The position numbers and the translations under genes were made by a program. The notes beneath the pieces were generated by a model. It made no database searches and was not told where the DNA came from. It was given only the letters and a program-made list of their open reading frames with translations. From positions 1 through 40,749 of the forward strand of contig JAWQRO010000379.1 in the NCBI GenBank assembly GCA_033557835.1: a stretch of 40,749 nt of DNA, read 5' to 3'. Numbering within the stretch: position 1 is the stretch's first letter; every line of letters starts with the position of its first letter. The DNA comes from Helochares maculicollis (lineage: Eukaryota; Arthropoda; Insecta; Coleoptera; Hydrophilidae). Below are positions 1-10,179 of this stretch, one piece after another.

Positions 1-911
1 TATATATATATAAGGAAACACGACTGCTGTGAATGCTGAAAACATGTTTGATACACCCTTTTGTCTGAAATTTTACAAATGTTGATTTTGGTATAAAGGG
101 TAATGTTTTTAAAGCTAATTCTGTGTAAAAATTTCATTTAAGAGACTGCGTTCTCGGAAATTTCATGCATATCTACATATGAACAAAGTTAATTTAAGAT
201 TTATAAAACTTTACTTCCGAAGCGATTTTCAATAAAACCTGTTTAAGTTTAGCCCGAATTGTAGGAGTGTTGATATTAATTATCAATTTAGCTTGACTTG
301 TTAGTTTACTTACCAATCGGTGAAATATGTTCTAAAATGAGAAGGATCAATTACATTTTATGGGATGTTTTAAAAGTGTATTCATTTCGAAAATTTACTT
401 TTCAAGGTGGAAATTAAATTGCGTTCTAATTCAAATATATCTTTAAATAAATAGAGCTTAAGGAAAACGCAGACAATTTTCATGTCTTGGACTGATTAAG
501 ACGAATTTTCACAATACAAAGTAGGACAGGTAAGAGTGGGGTCGGTTAGTTCAAATGAAAAGTATACCCTGGAGTCCTTAAAAGAAAGCGGCCCCCAATA
601 AAATGAAATGATACGGGTAATATAATATATCGTATATTTATAATAGTAACAAAAATCTCAAAATTGTGAAATTAAAGTAATAAAGTTGTTTACCTTATTT
701 TTCCAAGAGAATTCGCAACATTTCCTCTAGGGTTTGCCTGTCTACCAGTTTAAGTACCAGTTAAGCCATTGCTTCGGAATAAGTCATATCAGTTGTAAAA
801 TAGATACGTGTTTAATTTTAAATTCATATTTCATCGTCTGTTAAATTTTTAGTATACTTTTTAAATTAAAATATTTTAAATTAATCTAATAAATTATTTA
901 AAATGTCGGTG

Positions 912-987
912 GTCGACTGTCTAACTGTTCGCGGTCAACTAGTCGATCGCAATCAACCAGTCCATCGCGATCGACCGTTTGTCCACT
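912..987. repeat. Short 18-bp minisatellite
   Basis: Three consecutive 18-bp units (934-951, 952-969, 970-987) share the pattern RTCRACY-GTC-ATCGC, with a degenerate fourth unit before them. The block is clearly more G+C-rich than its surroundings. Because 18 is a multiple of three, a small open frame (903-1091) runs through it and reads as an approximate hexapeptide repeat. I see no other sign that this frame is a gene. Confidence 0.55.
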
Positions 988-1126
988 CCAGGTACACACC
1001 ATCTGTGGATACAACTGAATTTAAAATTGTTAAATTTTCTGTACTACATATATCAACAAGTCTCTCACCACGTTATAAAGGAAACAAATAAAAGATTCAG
1101 TTTTAGGGAATGAATGCTTAGACTTT

Positions 1127-1130
<4 letters not shown>

Positions 1131-1183
<53 letters not shown>
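1131..1183. repeat. (TA)n microsatellite
   Basis: A run of about 26 TA units is followed by a short imperfect tail. A shorter TA run opens the window at 1-12. The tract lies just upstream of the 1208-1645 ORF, and a similar TA-ending junction recurs near 37.56 kb. Confidence 0.95.
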
Positions 1184-1189
<6 letters not shown>

Positions 1190-1207
1190 TGTACGTGGAA
1201 ATATTAA

Positions 1208-1645
1208 ATGGAAACACTCCAGATATTTTTGATTATTTTAGATGGTGGTCGTATACACGACGAAGTCGATGGTATGGATATCGAAAATGTAGCAACGTTT
1301 ATCCTTATACCTGGGCGTCGGAGCAAAACGAATTATGTTCATGATTATGCGACAGCCGAGGAGGTCGCTAAAGCTTTGTTTGATGCCCGAAACGATTTCT
1401 TCGGTCCTAAAAAGAATTCTGATAATATTTTACTAAATACTGAAAGTCTCTCGAAGGAAATAAAACATTTTTCGATTGGACTTCGAACATCTGCTGACTT
1501 TCAAAGAGCAAAGATAGGCAGACTTGAGGTAGTAGAAGCCGACAACCAGGCAGTGGAAGCCGAACTGGATACAGGAGAAGCCAAACTGGACTCAAGAGAA
1601 GCCATACTAAATGCGAAACATACTAAACCTCCAGCTGCCGAATAA
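1208..1645 (+). CDS. Unrecognised 145-aa ORF with coiled-coil-like C-terminus
   Basis: An ATG-initiated frame stays open for 145 codons in a region where random frames close quickly. Codon choice looks mixed and gene-like. I do not recognise the protein. The last 45 or so residues are rich in Glu, Ala, Leu, Lys and Asp with heptad-like spacing (motifs AELDTGEAKLDSREA and similar) and could form a coiled coil. The middle is hydrophilic, and no signal peptide or zinc-binding motif is visible. The first 15 or so codons overlap a short sequence that recurs near 37.56-37.61 kb, so the start lies in repeated DNA and the true 5' end may be elsewhere. It could be a transposon-derived or virus-derived fragment, a terminal exon of a larger gene, or a chance ORF. 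No polyadenylation signal or splice site was firmly assigned. Confidence 0.35.
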   Translation: METLQIFLIILDGGRIHDEVDGMDIENVATFILIPGRRSKTNYVHDYATAEEVAKALFDARNDFFGPKKNSDNILLNTESLSKEIKHFSIGLRTSADFQRAKIGRLEVVEADNQAVEAELDTGEAKLDSREAILNAKHTKPPAAE

Positions 1646-3123
1646 GTTTTACCAGCGTTCATGGGTCTTACTGAAACAACACTGTGATTACTTGATAGTA
1701 TTTCTATTTTTTCTCATTTACGCAGCAGGATATATTTGAACGACTAATATATTTATAGTTATTCCAAAAGCGCATATTTTGACACCGCTGACCTTTTTAT
1801 AACATTCCTTATTTCAGGAATCTGGTTTCCTAGTTAATAAACCACTAAATACTTTGTATTAAAATAAACCAACAAACATATAATAAACTAAATATAAGAT
1901 GAAACGAAATACATTGAAACTACAAAGCCAAACACAAATAGAGTTTTAAAGAGTTTCGATCATGCTATCATAAAATATGCAGTTTGAGAGGCCATATAAT
2001 GCGGTTGTATAAAGAGTGCACTTCAAACGGTATTAGATAATAATGATTATTCTCTAACCTCCTCTTTCTCATTGCTATTCCCGCTGGGCAGAGTTTGGTT
2101 CTATTATAGGATAACCACTAGTGTTCTATACATTGATTAGTTTCAATAATGCCTTACACGGTTCACTGTAGTATTAACGTATACGTAATGGGTTGATATT
2201 GAATATTAAATCAATGACAACGAGCCTGCATGTGCGCTGACAATGGAACATAAACAGGCGTATGATGCACGGGGTTTGATTGTATTACTCGTTTCTTTCT
2301 AGTGCCTCTTATTATAAGCATAATTCGCAATAGCTTCAATACCTGTAAAGGTATCTGAAAAGCGCTCACAACATTTCTTGAAAAACCGACTTTATTTTGA
2401 AAAAATAAAAATTTGATTCTGAAAAAACATTTCAAAGTAGCAGTTTTCTAGATATATTGTCGCTAAATAACATGTTGATGAATCAGTTAGCCAAAATACT
2501 TACAACAAATGTAAATATAATACATTCATGGACCTGCGTCCTATTATTCGAGGGATATTTTTACTGATGTTTAGTCTTTGGTTTACCAAGCTACATTTAT
2601 TGTTTAGATGAACATTGTAGGTGTCCGAATACCAAGCGGAAGTTTAATTCAATTTGAAAGTATGTAGTTTTTTGGTAATACGAAAGTTCTCACCAGACAC
2701 TACCTATTTTTACTTCACTTTAAATTCTGCTACACCCATGAAAACATCTTAAATTACATGTAACATACTCCCTCTATACTTAATTGTGTTAAACAAAAGC
2801 AATTTGTTTTTATTTTCATTTAAGTGTTTTATTTAAAATTCATTTAATAAAATTCATAATATTTAAGTAGTTCAAATTAAAAATTATAAATAAAAAATCA
2901 ATTGCACGACGAGGTTCTCGTTGTAAAGTTGTGCAATTTTGTAATTGCCTCCAAATGTTATCATAGTTGACTTAATGATAGAATATATTATCTAATTTTG
3001 TGATAGAGGAATTGAATGAAATTAAAAAAAAAAGACTATTAGGTGGCTGTAATTTAAATGGAATATCCCATCCCTCTTTTGTTCCTTCAGTAAGCAAAAC
3101 TTGATCAATAGCAAAAGAATGTA
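1646..3123. other. A+T-rich noncoding stretch
   Basis: No gene, RNA or transposon was recognised here apart from the hairpin at 2900-2938. The open frames present are short and show no familiar motif. Confidence 0.6.
2900..2938. repeat. Compound hairpin with GACGAG/CTCGT core
   Basis: Outer arms AATTGCAC (2900-2907) and GTGCAATT (2931-2938) are exactly complementary. Inside them ACGACGAG (2906-2913) pairs with CTCGTTGT (2917-2924) with one mismatch around a 3-nt loop. A very similar core, GACGAGGTATCTCGTAGT, forms a hairpin at 10152-10177 next to the piggyBac remnant. This copy may therefore be a stray end of a related non-autonomous element, which is inference. Confidence 0.55.
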
Positions 3124-4256
3124 TTAGGTGGTGCTAAAAGTTATGTCCATTTTATTGTAATATTTTTTTGTAGCTTTATATCTCAATTAATGTTTATTCT
3201 ATTGTGTCGTGGTATATACTGGTCGATAGAGGATTTTGTATTCTAAACATTGATGCTGTTAATTTTTTTTTTTAATTTTTCCTCTTTTCAGCTTATTATT
3301 AGATGATATCATTGAGTGCTTTTTGGCCAATTTTTCTCTAAGAATTCAGATTGAACCAAAGTGCTGTTGAAACAACCCGAAAAATTAACCAGGCATTTGT
3401 CAATGATAGTGTTAATGAACGAATTTCATTCCGAAGATTTTAGCCTCGAAGATGATCCCCGAACTGGTAGACCTAGAGTAATTTGAGCACCCTGGTAGAG
3501 ACCGACCCATCACAAACGGAACATGGGAAGAACTGGGAGTTAGCTCCCATGTGGTTTTTCATGGTTTGAAATGTATATGTAAGATCAAAAAGGTCAAAAA
3601 GTGGGCGCCTCAAGATTTGAACGATCGACATTTCGAAGTCTTTTATTCTTTGCTTTTGCGCAACCAAAACGATTCTACTTTGAATCGAATTATCACGTAT
3701 GATAAAAACTGAATCCTCTACAACAACATAAGACGTTTAGGTGAGTGTTTGGGCACCGATGGGCCAACCAGGCAACCTAGCAAAAAAGACCATGGCTACT
3801 GTATGGTGATCAGCAGTTGGTGAGAATCACAACAACTGGGCCACATAGTCACTGTAGAGTCCTATTGTAAAAAAAATCAATGAAATGTACCGAAAATTGC
3901 ATCAGCAGCAGACGGCACTGGTCAACAGAAAAGGTTCGATCTTACTCCACGACAACGCCCGTCTGAAAATTAAACGCATTGAGTGTAGAAGTTCTGCCTC
4001 ATCAACCATATTCACCAAATCTTCGATAACTTTCTCACCGGTAGAACCTTCGCCAATTAGGACAAGGCAAAAATAGCCTTGGTCCACTTCATCGAATTCT
4101 GAGTACCCAATTTTTATGCTAACGAAATTAATCCAGTTGTGTTACGTTGGCAAAAGCGCACTGATTCAAATAGCGCTTATTTCGATTAAATTGAATAAAT
4201 ATTCACAAGATATTACAGCACTTACAAAAACGGAGAAAACTTTTGAAACACCCTAA
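3124..4256 (+). mobile_element. Decayed mariner (Hsmar1/cecropia-like), full length with TIRs
   Basis: The element is 1133 bp long and flanked by TA dinucleotides (3122-3123 and 4257-4258), the standard mariner target duplication. Imperfect terminal inverted repeats begin TTAGGTGGTGCTAAAAGTT on the left and TTAGGGTGTTTCAAAAGTT on the right-hand complement. The transposase reads left to right in broken frames. It has an N-terminal helix-turn-helix region with AVETTRKINQAF near 3365-3400, a SLEDDPRTGRPR linker near 3445-3476, the first catalytic Asp in ITYDKN near 3690-3710, the second in ILLHDNAR near 3938-3962, and a C-terminal RWQKRTDSNSAYFD followed by a stop near 4148-4190. Several stops and frameshifts, and loss of the third Asp region, mean no active enzyme. 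The C-terminal motifs resemble the transposase captured in SETMAR. Short ORFs inside it are remnants, not genes. Confidence 0.9.
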
Positions 4257-4359
4257 TAGTTTAATATTGTCTTGTTGAAAGTAGATGAGTTTTGCAAAAT
4301 ATAAATATAAAGAAAAAGTATCGCGATAATAAAAACATAAGTCTTTTAGATTTTGATAG

Positions 4360-4660
4360 ATCTTTACATTTTGAGCGTTCCTGAATCCATTTGGGCCTTT
4401 TTCGGCATGCCGTCTGTGTGTATATGAAAACCGGATACCACTCAGGCCGTTTGAGGTGGAACGACAAATTATATCACATGGTTATTATCGCAATATCTTA
4501 GATCTGTATCAACTTTTGAGATATGTAGTATCACCGGAAGTACCTGTTTACTTAAATAGTTTTATCAATTTTTCAAATAAAATAATCGTTAAATTAGAGC
4601 TGTCAATTAAAATTTCATGTGCTATTTTTTTTTTAATTTGAAAATTTCACTTTGGCCTTG
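4360..4660. repeat. Dispersed repeat A, copy 1
   Basis: This segment shares ordered blocks with 17510-17760: a GCATG...TGTGTG block, a GTTTGAG-TGGA-CGA block, then TATCAACTTTT and CCGAAAGTAC/CCGGAAGTAC followed by TCAAA. A weaker third copy lies near 36050-36220. The type of element is unknown. It begins about 100 bp after the end of the first mariner. The - strand ORF over its left part (4261-4467) has no recognised domain. Confidence 0.45.
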
Positions 4661-5239
4661 GATTAACAAAATGTACAAAGTTTTTACAAAAGTGTTAAAT
4701 CAACCACAGCAAGTAGTTTTGTTGTCTTAATATCAAAAGAGTTTAATGATTAAAATTTTACGGTTCAGGGCGAAATATTCAATTAAACAAAAATAAGATA
4801 CTGAAAAATTCACGGCGACAGAATCTAGCGGGAAATATGCAGAGTATAAAATTTATGGATTCCAAATCAAAAGCTCAAATTATGTTCAATTGATTGACAT
4901 TCAGATTTCTGGATCGGAAAATTCAGCGTCAAAAACTCATGATTCCGAAATAACAAATTAAATGATTTAATACTAATGGCTTCGGGATAAAAATTCCAGA
5001 ATTTAGGGGAAGTGTTTAAATGATATACATGAAATTTAAAGACATATACTTAACACATTGGTGGAAGTCTATAGAATAACACATTTGTGGCACCTCTAAT
5101 GAAAAATCTAATTGATTTCAGGAAGTACCATCCATCAGATGATACCTGTCAAAATATAATGACAAACCGATCATTAGTTCACAAGTTACAGTGATTTCAG
5201 AGACGCCGCTTATGGGATGGTGCAACAAAAGATTCAAAG

Positions 5240-5870
5240 CCATTCATGCCAAAAAAAAAATCAAAAAATTATTTTGCAAACCTTAAAGTGAAGCTGCAGA
5301 AGATAGACGATACCTTAAAAATCTCAAATGAACGTGTTGGCTGCCTTTTGCATACATTTTCGTCAATAATAAAGTTTTTGAAACATCGATACGGAATTTG
5401 CTCACAGTGGACTAAAAACAACAACATTACGATGACTATGAAAGTTGGTTGGAGTGGTTTCGGTAAGATTCTTCCCGCAATGGATCCATCACTACACTAT
5501 GGAGTCAATTTGGCCGAGTGAACAGCAGCCGGCGAGCCTCGCTTAAAGCGGCCAAAACCGAACAATCAAATAACAATTTTATTCGACTATCTAAAAGAAC
5601 GCTGCACCAAAAAATCACTACGTAGCCCAAATGGAGCATTTAAAACAAGAAATCTCGAAGAAATGGCCTCGTATTAAGAATTTCTTCGGCCAAAATAATA
5701 CGCCGTTTCACAGGTCGTGGGCTGCCTTTGCTAAATTGCACGAAATAAAATTCGAATTGCTTCTGCAGTGGCCGTATTACCCAGATTTAACATCCAGCTA
5801 ATTTTACCCGGTCGCAGATCTCAAAAATGATCTCCGAAAAGAAATTTGTCTCGAATGAGAAAGTAATTTA
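5240..5870 (+). mobile_element. Second mariner remnant, transposase-derived
   Basis: Mariner transposase motifs occur in order on the + strand across several frames. LKISNERVGCLLHTF near 5314-5358 is the end of the helix-turn-helix domain. TAAGEPRLKRPKPN near 5523-5565 follows the first catalytic region. FGQNNTPFHRSWAAFAKLHE near 5682-5740 corresponds to the usual HQDNAP second-Asp motif, with Asp replaced by Asn. A PYYPDL motif lies near 5773-5790, and a stop sits where the third catalytic Asp should be nearby. Terminal inverted repeats were not identified, so the ends are approximate. It differs in sequence from the 3124-4256 element and appears to be a separate lineage. It is not functional. 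Confidence 0.8.
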
Positions 5871-6002
5871 ATATGTTGATTGTCACGACTCGATTCCCGT
5901 CCCAGAAGCCAATTTAATTTAATCGTACTATATTATTAAAAACGCTAACAAAACGTCTTACTTGAGTGGGTTATTTTATAATCAAATTATAAATGCCCAA
6001 GT

Positions 6003-6948
6003 ATGGGTAGGAAAAGGCGATTTACTGTGAAAGAACTTAAATATTACGCTACTCTAATTAATTCAAAATCTAACAAAATTTTCGGCGAGGATGATAAGTG
6101 TAGCGATTATTTGCTTTCAGAGAATTCATTTGAGGACAGTAAAAACAATCAAAAGAAACCAATCCAAACCCAGATTATAAATTGTCGGCAAAAATTAGCC
6201 AAAACTCTGAACTATTTATTTTTCCAAATAATATTCGTTTTCAGTTTGATACGACAAATCTAACAGTTCATTAGCTGGTGGACTTTTCCCAAAAATTTAT
6301 TGCATTATTTTTTGAACAACAATTTTATATGGTCTACAGAAAACTGCATGGCATACATTAATGAAAAATCTATGAGGCTATAAAAATGGAAAACCGTTTC
6401 TGCTACACCAATAAAAGTTTTCATTAGACTTCTTTTAAAAATGAGCTCTTGTTCTTTTCCTTGGATTGAACAGTTCTAGAACCTTATGCATAATGGAATG
6501 TTTTGGTGACCGCTATGAGTCGCAATAAATTTTAATTTATATTGTACTACTTTCACTTTGTTGACAATTCAATCAAATATTTCGGCAGATTACTTACGAT
6601 CCGACCTAAAGAAGAATGCATTTCCACCAGTAATTAATACATAAAAAACACAAATATGATATTAAATTATATGTGATATGTTAATTCGATGGTATTGTAT
6701 TGAAAATAAAAGTTGGTAGCAGAAAATGTGAGGAAACTAAAACTAATTTTTCCCATAGTACTATTTTTGTACTACACTTGAGGAATATCTCGATAAGGGA
6801 GATACATTACATATGGATGATTTTTGTAGTTCTGGTGTTCTTACTATTAACTACTAGGAAAACTAATGTGCGCGAAACTCCAAGAAGGAACAGAAAAGGA
6901 AATCTCCATGATACAACAGGAACTGAGAAAGGAGACTTTATTTGGTAG
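6003..6948 (+). pseudogene. piggyBac-type transposase, N-terminal two thirds, broken
   Basis: From an ATG at 6003 the frame reads RKRRFTVKELKYYATL with an acidic DDKCSDYLLSENSFEDS stretch, which resembles the start of piggyBac-family transposases. After stops come the conserved KWKTVSATPIKVFIRLLL block near 6387-6440 and a PWIEQF block. Near 6779-6890, with one frameshift, come EEYLDKGDTLHMDDF and KTNVRETPRRNRKG. These match the piggyBac core 'YLDKG.TLYMDNFYTS' and 'KTN..GT.R.NRKG', which carries a catalytic Asp of the DDE/D nuclease. Length to this point fits the family with no large indel. At least three stops or frameshifts exclude activity. The rest of the coding region is displaced to about 9765-10107. 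Confidence 0.75.
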
Positions 6949-7119
6949 TAGAATAGAAAACTTTCAATAAAGCTGAATATAATTCAGGATAACAATTTCT
7001 AAATATCTGGCATTGCTCAGATCAACCGCTGTTGTATTATACATCTCTAAGAAAGATAATTAGGTGGCCTAAAAATGTTGCCTTACCTATTATGGAGATG
7101 TACAGGCAGTTTTATAATT

Positions 7120-7400
7120 AAGTTCCGAAAGTTATAGGGGTGGCAGATGTAAATAATATGTTTTTGTTTGCATTATCTGTCATAATTACTGACTTAGATA
7201 TTAATTACATGTCCATGTTAATTTCAAAGAATTCCTTTCTGGGTATGGGCTTAAAGCAGCTGAACTCATAACAAACGAAATTATAGAAAAAATTCGTAGG
7301 CAAGTTAAAAAAATATCGCAATATTTTTAAAGCGAAGAAAAAAGAAAAACAAAAACAGCGCATGTCTGCTCGGTTTTAAGTTAATACGTTCATTTCAATG
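7120..7400 (+). repeat. Dispersed repeat B, copy 1
   Basis: This copy shares ordered blocks with 8505-9010 and, inverted, with 34380-34905. The blocks are GTGG(C/T)AGAT, TTTTTGTTTGCA, TGTCATAATTA, GATATTAATT, CTTAAAGCAGCTGAACT and a terminal GCGCATGTCTGCTCGGTTTT. It lies inside the gap that splits the piggyBac transposase. The element type is unknown. Confidence 0.55.
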
Positions 7401-7429
7401 TAATTAATTTGCTTTTATTAATTATGTAC

Positions 7430-7640
7430 GATTACTTAACTAGGATGGCTATTTTCTCTATTTCTTATTCAAAGAATACCGTTTTTGGTTAAGTATAATT
7501 CACCTTAGCTTATGAATGAAACGATTCGTTTTATTGTAAAACAAATAATAAAAACACAAAGCAATAAATTACAATCAGAGAAGCAAGAGAAGCGGCGCAC
7601 GTCTCCTCGATTTTGTATTTAAGACGAAATGTTAAACTCA
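7430..7640 (+). repeat. Dispersed repeat B, partial copy 2
   Basis: The segment shares CTTATTCAAAGAAT and the terminal AGAAGCGGCGCACGTCTCCTCG block with copies 1, 3 and 4 of the family, but lacks their left part. Confidence 0.45.
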
Positions 7641-8164
7641 ACACCAACTATTAAGGGTTTGAATGCTGAACTACTTTACAAATTACGTAGGGCGATATGA
7701 ACAAATTCTGCACGGAACTATTTCCATATGTCAGAAAGACAGTTCACTAATGTTCAACTTCTTTTTATTTATGAGAAAGACATTTTAGTGTTTAGTACAA
7801 TTATAATTTTTTTTAATTTAACTTTAACCATTTAATAAATGATACATTTAAAATGTTTCATCATGCTATTTCTTAAGTGCATCGGTTTGTCGGATACCAT
7901 GTGCCCATTCTTAGACTTAGAGACACTTTCTTCTAATATTGTAATTTAGCAAATAATGTAGCATGTAAAAGTAAGTAAATTCCAAGTCGGGAAACAATAT
8001 ACAAATTTACTTTAGTGCGTTAAATTTAAGTCACCTTAGAGATTTAATATTAAAAATTTCAATCAAAAGCTCAGCTGGCTATATCTTGCTTAATCAAGGC
8101 GTGTTTTTGCAATTTCGTAAACACGAACTTTCACTGTTCAAATTTGAATCGGTTTGAACTGTGT

Positions 8165-8450
8165 TATGATATTACCTTCCATGCGGCGGAAGAAGGTAAT
8201 ATAAAAGCGGTATTCTTTCCAGGTCACGTTCTGTCTCGTATGCTTCAATAAAAATTTAACACACTATTTCATAAGGAAGGTTTTGCGTTCATGAAAAAAT
8301 TTATTCTCGAGATTTTGGTGGATCTAGCGACGTGTTGATTGTATGCTGGAATTTTTATAGATGGTGCCGTTGTGCCTGCAAAGTGTTCTTCAACCCTGTA
8401 TGGTCTATCGGCATTATTTCGATTATGCCAGGAATCCTAAGTCAGCCAAA
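8165..8450. repeat. Tandem repeat C, unit 1
   Basis: Blocks GCGGCGGAAGA, TTCTTTCCAGGTCACGTTCTGT, AAGGTTTTGCGTTCATGAAAA, GGATCTAGCGACGTGTTGATTG and GGTGCCGTTGTGCCTGCAAA recur in the same order at 9145-9400 and 9400-9720. ORFs crossing these units have no recognised domain. Confidence 0.6.
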
Positions 8451-8504
8451 TGTTCAACTTTTTTACTTACACATAGACAATACAAGATCATGTTCACATC
8501 ACTG

Positions 8505-9010
8505 TTCTAAGTTACAAAACTTAAAGTGGTGGTAGATATAAGAAAAAATCAGCGATAGGTTTTTGTTTGCACTTTGGGGCATAGCTAGTAACCGAGATAT
8601 TAATTTCATGTACATGTTAAGAACCACTGTTGAAATTCCCTATGACGTCGTCGGTCGAACGACGACAGACGAATTTTATCGGTATTTCAATAAATTTTAA
8701 ACATGAGAGAAAACAAGCGCCACGTGTTTGGTCGGATTGCATTCATTTTAATTTGTTTTTAATACATTATTTACTATTACGTAAGTTAGCTAAACTCTTC
8801 TTTATGCCTTATTCAAAGAAAGGCATATTTACTAGTAGGCAAAGCATCTGAACTTACTAAAAACGAAGCAAGAAAAACCATCATTTTTATTGTAAACATG
8901 GTGATAAAAATGAAAGCGGATGCTCATCAAAAAACGTAAAGCGCAAAAAATTTACCGCCACAGACGCAAGAGAAGCAATGCATGTGTTATCGATAAAAGG
9001 AGACTGTTGG
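8505..9010 (+). repeat. Dispersed repeat B, copy 3
   Basis: This is the longest + strand copy. It begins near GTGGTGGTAGATATAAG, passes through GTTTTTGTTTGCACTT, GATATTAATTTCATGTACATG and CTTATTCAAAGAAAGG, and ends near AGAAGCAATGCATGTGTTATCG. It separates tandem unit C1 from C2 and C3. Confidence 0.55.
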
Positions 9011-9144
9011 ATCAGTCCGTCGTCGCAATAATATTAATTTGTACTATTAATTAATAGAAATTGACTTTATTCTACCGTGTTTAAGTTGCCATCGAATTTT
9101 AACGAAAAAGAATGTCAAGTAAGTTATTGTTTAGTTTGCGATGT

Positions 9145-9720
9145 ATGATCTAACCACCCTTCTTGCGGGCGGTAATATGAAGCGATATTCTTTCGAGGTC
9201 ACGTTCGATCTCCAGTTCAGAAAACAACACGCTCGAATCAAATTTTACTTAAATGGTTGTTTATATTCTTTTTTCTGTACTTATGTTATTGGGAAGGTTT
9301 TGTGTTCGCGAAATAATGTTATATCGTGATTGTGACGGATCTAACGCTTTGTTTTGATTGTGATGGCGGTATTTTATAGGGATAAAGATGACGTTAGTTT
9401 GCGATATCTTTCTGCGGCGGAAGATACAAAGCGATCTTTTTTCGAGGTCACGTTCTGTTCGAAAAAACGCGAAGCTAGAAAGTTTGACTTTAATTGTTGT
9501 TTATGTTATTTTTCTGTTTCTCTTTGATAAGGACGGTTTTGCGTTCATGAAAAAATTTAATCGCGAGGTTTCGTGGGATCTAACGACGTGTTTGATTGTG
9601 ATGCCGTTATTATTTATAGCAATAACGGTGCCGTTGTGTCTGCAAAATATTCTTTAAACCAGCATGGTTTATCGGCATCATTTCAATTATGCCAGGAGTC
9701 CCAAATTAGTCAAATTTTCA
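9145..9720. repeat. Tandem repeat C, units 2 and 3
   Basis: Two adjacent units offset by about 250 bp start at GCGGGCGGTAATATGAAGCG (near 9166) and GCGGCGGAAGATACAAAGCG (near 9413). Each carries TTCGAGGTCACGTTC, then GGTTTTG-GTTC, GGATCTAACG and a TTTATAG-GATAA block. Unit 3 continues into the GTGCCGTTGTGTCTGCAAAAT and ATTATGCCAGGA blocks also seen in unit 1. Open frames here are by-products of the repeats. Confidence 0.6.
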
Positions 9721-9764
9721 ACATTTTTATCTATATTTGGAAAATACCAGGTCGTTGTCACATC

Positions 9765-10107
9765 GGCGTTCTTAACATGTGGGTTGAGTATTGGAAATTA
9801 ATTATGCAACATCTTGTATACAATGCGCACGAATTTTTCCAAAAAGCTACTTCTTCTTACAAAATAACTGATTACGTTTAGAGTGATATTTGTCGACGCT
9901 TTAGTTAGAGAAGTAATTAAATCTATAAAAAAACACACACAAATTGAAAAAGCTTCATTATATTTTGCTGAAAAATGAGTCCTACAAAGCCATGTCGAGT
10001 TTGTAATAAAAAGATTTAAAGGGAGCACGAAACGCGATATTTTGCCCAATCTGCTAAGACAAGCCACTTTACATGAAAAATTGTTTCAAAAATTATCACC
10101 ATCCCTA
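9765..10107 (+). pseudogene. piggyBac-type transposase, C-terminal part with zinc-binding domain, broken
   Basis: With one early frameshift the frame reads WVEYWKLIMQHLVYNAHEFF and then RVIFVDALVREVIKSI. This fits the helical region that follows the catalytic core in piggyBac proteins. Near 9981-10104 it reads KPCRVCNKKI, a stop, REHETRYF, then after a frameshift CPIC, a stop, DKPLYMKNCFKNYHH. The spacing of Cys-X2-Cys, TRYFCPIC and CFKNYHH matches the cysteine-rich C-terminal domain of piggyBac transposases, which binds DNA ends. It is on the same strand as, and in N-to-C order with, the 6003-6948 piece. About 100 residues between them, including the last catalytic Asp region, were not found. 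Confidence 0.7.
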
Positions 10108-10151
10108 AAAATATTATTCTGCTTGAATAACATCTGCCCTGGGCCAGTAAA

Positions 10152-10177
10152 CAACCGACGAGGTATCTCGTAGTTGG
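10152..10177. repeat. Hairpin with GACGAG/CTCGT core near piggyBac end
   Basis: CAACCGACGAG (10152-10162) pairs with CTCGTAGTTG (10167-10176) around a GTAT loop, with one bulge. It lies about 45 bp beyond the last recognisable piggyBac codon, where a subterminal repeat would sit. The core closely matches the hairpin at 2900-2938. Confidence 0.55.
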
Positions 10178-10179
10178 CA

